DNA of 5,859 nt from Thermotogaceae bacterium (GTDB lineage Bacteria; Thermotogota; Thermotogae; B21-G9; HyVt-16): assembly GCA_011043375.1 (NCBI GenBank), contig DQYP01000273.1, forward strand, positions 1 through 5,859, read 5' to 3'. Numbering within the stretch: position 1 is the first letter of the stretch; each line of letters begins with the position of its first letter. The notes below the pieces were generated by a model, which made no database searches, was not told the origin of the DNA, and saw only the letters and a program-made list of their open reading frames with translations. Of this stretch, positions 4,967 through 5,859 are shown piece by piece. Made by a program: the position numbers and the translations under genes.

Positions 4967-5859
4967 TCCCATCAGCTCCTTTCGGGATTTTCAATACAAT
5001 TTGAGTACCAAGATTCTTTTTCGAGCTAATTTCAACATTTATGTTATGCTCTTTACACACATCGCTCACTATCATCATCCCGTATCCCAACCCTGTTTCC
5101 GATTTCGTGGTGAAGAAGGGATCGAACATTTTTTTGAGCTCTCTTTCTGTCATCCCAATACCGTTATCTTCTATCGATACCCAAAATTCATTTTCCACAT
5201 CTAAGATTTCTATTTCTATCAATCCTTTTTCACGGTCAGCACGTATTATCGCTTCGAAGGAGTTTTTTATAAGATTCATGAACATCAACACCAATTTCGA
5301 GAAATTTCCTTTTATTATGTGAGGATTCCAATTATCTGGAACGAAATTCACAGAACATATTCCATACATTTCCGATTTCAAATTATCGATCGCATTTTTT
5401 ATCACAGCTATCAAATCGACATCTTTAAAATCTTTACTATCGTCGATTACAAAGCCTCTGAATATCTCATTTATCCTTTTCATTCTATCAAGGCTTTGAA
5501 GAATGTCACGGGTCAATTCGATTTGAAATTCATTAACCTCATGTTTTGAGGATAACTCGTCAAAGAGCAACTGTGTATTCAAGATAGCTGAAGAAAGAGG
5601 ATTGTTTATTTCATGGAAAAACCCCACCAGAATTTTACCGATTAGCTCAAATCTCGAGGTGTTAACCGAGATTACACTTTTGTCGTTTTGAAAACCATCG
5701 AGAAAACGTTTTATTATCTTCGCAAAAGAAATAATCCATTCCACAATGAGGAAGTATTCTCGACGCTTATCAATCATATGGTACTTCAGAACTATTTCGT
5801 CGATTCTAAAACAAATTCCTTTATCATCGCTCGATGGGCAGAGGGTATCTGTTTCACTT
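4938..5859 (-). CDS. sensor histidine kinase, C-terminal part (5' end outside the window)
   Basis: Cytoplasmic kinase core that autophosphorylates on His and passes phosphate to receivers. The reading frame stays open through the ATG at 5777 to the window edge. The codons from 5858 to 5778 (SETDTLCPSSDDKGICF and on) contain no stop, and ATG 5777 has no SD, so it is internal. Going from the N side of the visible part: an unassigned stretch that may be the end of a GAF or PAS sensor domain; the dimerisation H-box FHEINNPLSSA (phosphorylated His, codon 5613-5615); a long second helix with LDRMKRINEIF; then the HATPase_c domain with N-box NLIKNSFEA, G1 box EDNGIGM, F-box FDPFFTTK and G2 box GLGYGMMIV. 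All catalytic boxes are intact. No transmembrane segment is visible in the part present; the sensor is missing. The 3' end overlaps the following response regulator by 29 bp, indicating coupled expression of a cognate pair. Confidence 0.93.
   Translation of the reverse strand, partial: SETDTLCPSSDDKGICFRIDEIVLKYHMIDKRREYFLIVEWIISFAKIIKRFLDGFQNDKSVISVNTSRFELIGKILVGFFHEINNPLSSAILNTQLLFDELSSKHEVNEFQIELTRDILQSLDRMKRINEIFRGFVIDDSKDFKDVDLIAVIKNAIDNLKSEMYGICSVNFVPDNWNPHIIKGNFSKLVLMFMNLIKNSFEAIIRADREKGLIEIEILDVENEFWVSIEDNGIGMTERELKKMFDPFFTTKSETGLGYGMMIVSDVCKEHNINVEISSKKNLGTQIVLKIPKGADGNENRPTDNR
4973..4982 (-). promoter_or_regulatory. SD that chooses between two close ATG codons
   Basis: On the minus strand this reads AAAGGAGCTG and continues into AT of ATG 4972, matching AAAGGAGGTGAT with one mismatch. 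Pairing with 16S rRNA would cover ATG 4972 and leave ATG 4966 at the same distance as in the other genes of the window. It lies inside the histidine kinase coding region. Confidence 0.6.

Noticed and set aside
4845..5204. A 119-codon plus-strand frame antisense to the kinase and first regulator
   Set aside because: The kinase catalytic boxes are intact on the other strand across this stretch, and there is no ribosome binding site or family pattern in this frame.
1..5859. CRISPR arrays, tRNA or rRNA genes, insertion sequences, phage or toxin-antitoxin genes
   Set aside because: I found no regularly spaced repeats, no structured RNA signature, no transposase motifs and no small gene pair; nearly all bases belong to the eight well-supported genes and the partial divergent one.

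Overview
The window most resembles a piece of a Thermotogota (Thermotogales-like) chromosome, though that is inference. It is AT-rich and gene-dense. It has strong Shine-Dalgarno (SD) sites close to GGAGGTGA, frequent TTG and GTG starts, two CheX-family phosphatases of the type known from Thermotoga maritima, and a secreted protein with a beta-rich tail. A Firmicutes origin cannot be excluded from the sequence alone.

Layout: the first 19 bases hold the start of a gene running left off the window. Next comes a 156-bp divergent promoter region. On the plus strand are a secreted lytic transglycosylase with a beta-rich C-terminal domain, a secreted calcineurin-like metallophosphoesterase 18 bp later, and a cytoplasmic HD-GYP protein (predicted cyclic-di-GMP phosphodiesterase) with a degenerate receiver domain. 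The HD-GYP gene meets, tail to tail with a 7-bp overlap, a five-gene minus-strand run. In transcription order that run is a sensor histidine kinase (5' end outside the window), a single-domain response regulator, a CheY-like regulator and two tandem CheX-like phosphatases. Genes in the run overlap or are separated by at most 31 bp, so it is almost certainly one operon.

How they may work together: the kinase and its two stand-alone receivers would form a phosphorelay or branched two-component system. The two CheX-like proteins, which keep the ExxN phosphatase signature, would dephosphorylate one or both receivers. No DNA-binding output domain is visible, so output is probably through protein contacts, for example motility or an unlinked effector. 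The convergent HD-GYP protein adds a possible cyclic-di-GMP link, but nothing in the sequence proves that the two strands are functionally joined. The first two plus-strand genes form a separate envelope-directed pair.

Several starts were chosen downstream of the longest reading frame. In this window the real start codon consistently lies 7-8 nt after a GGAGG-like core, and some longer frames would begin at or upstream of their own SD.
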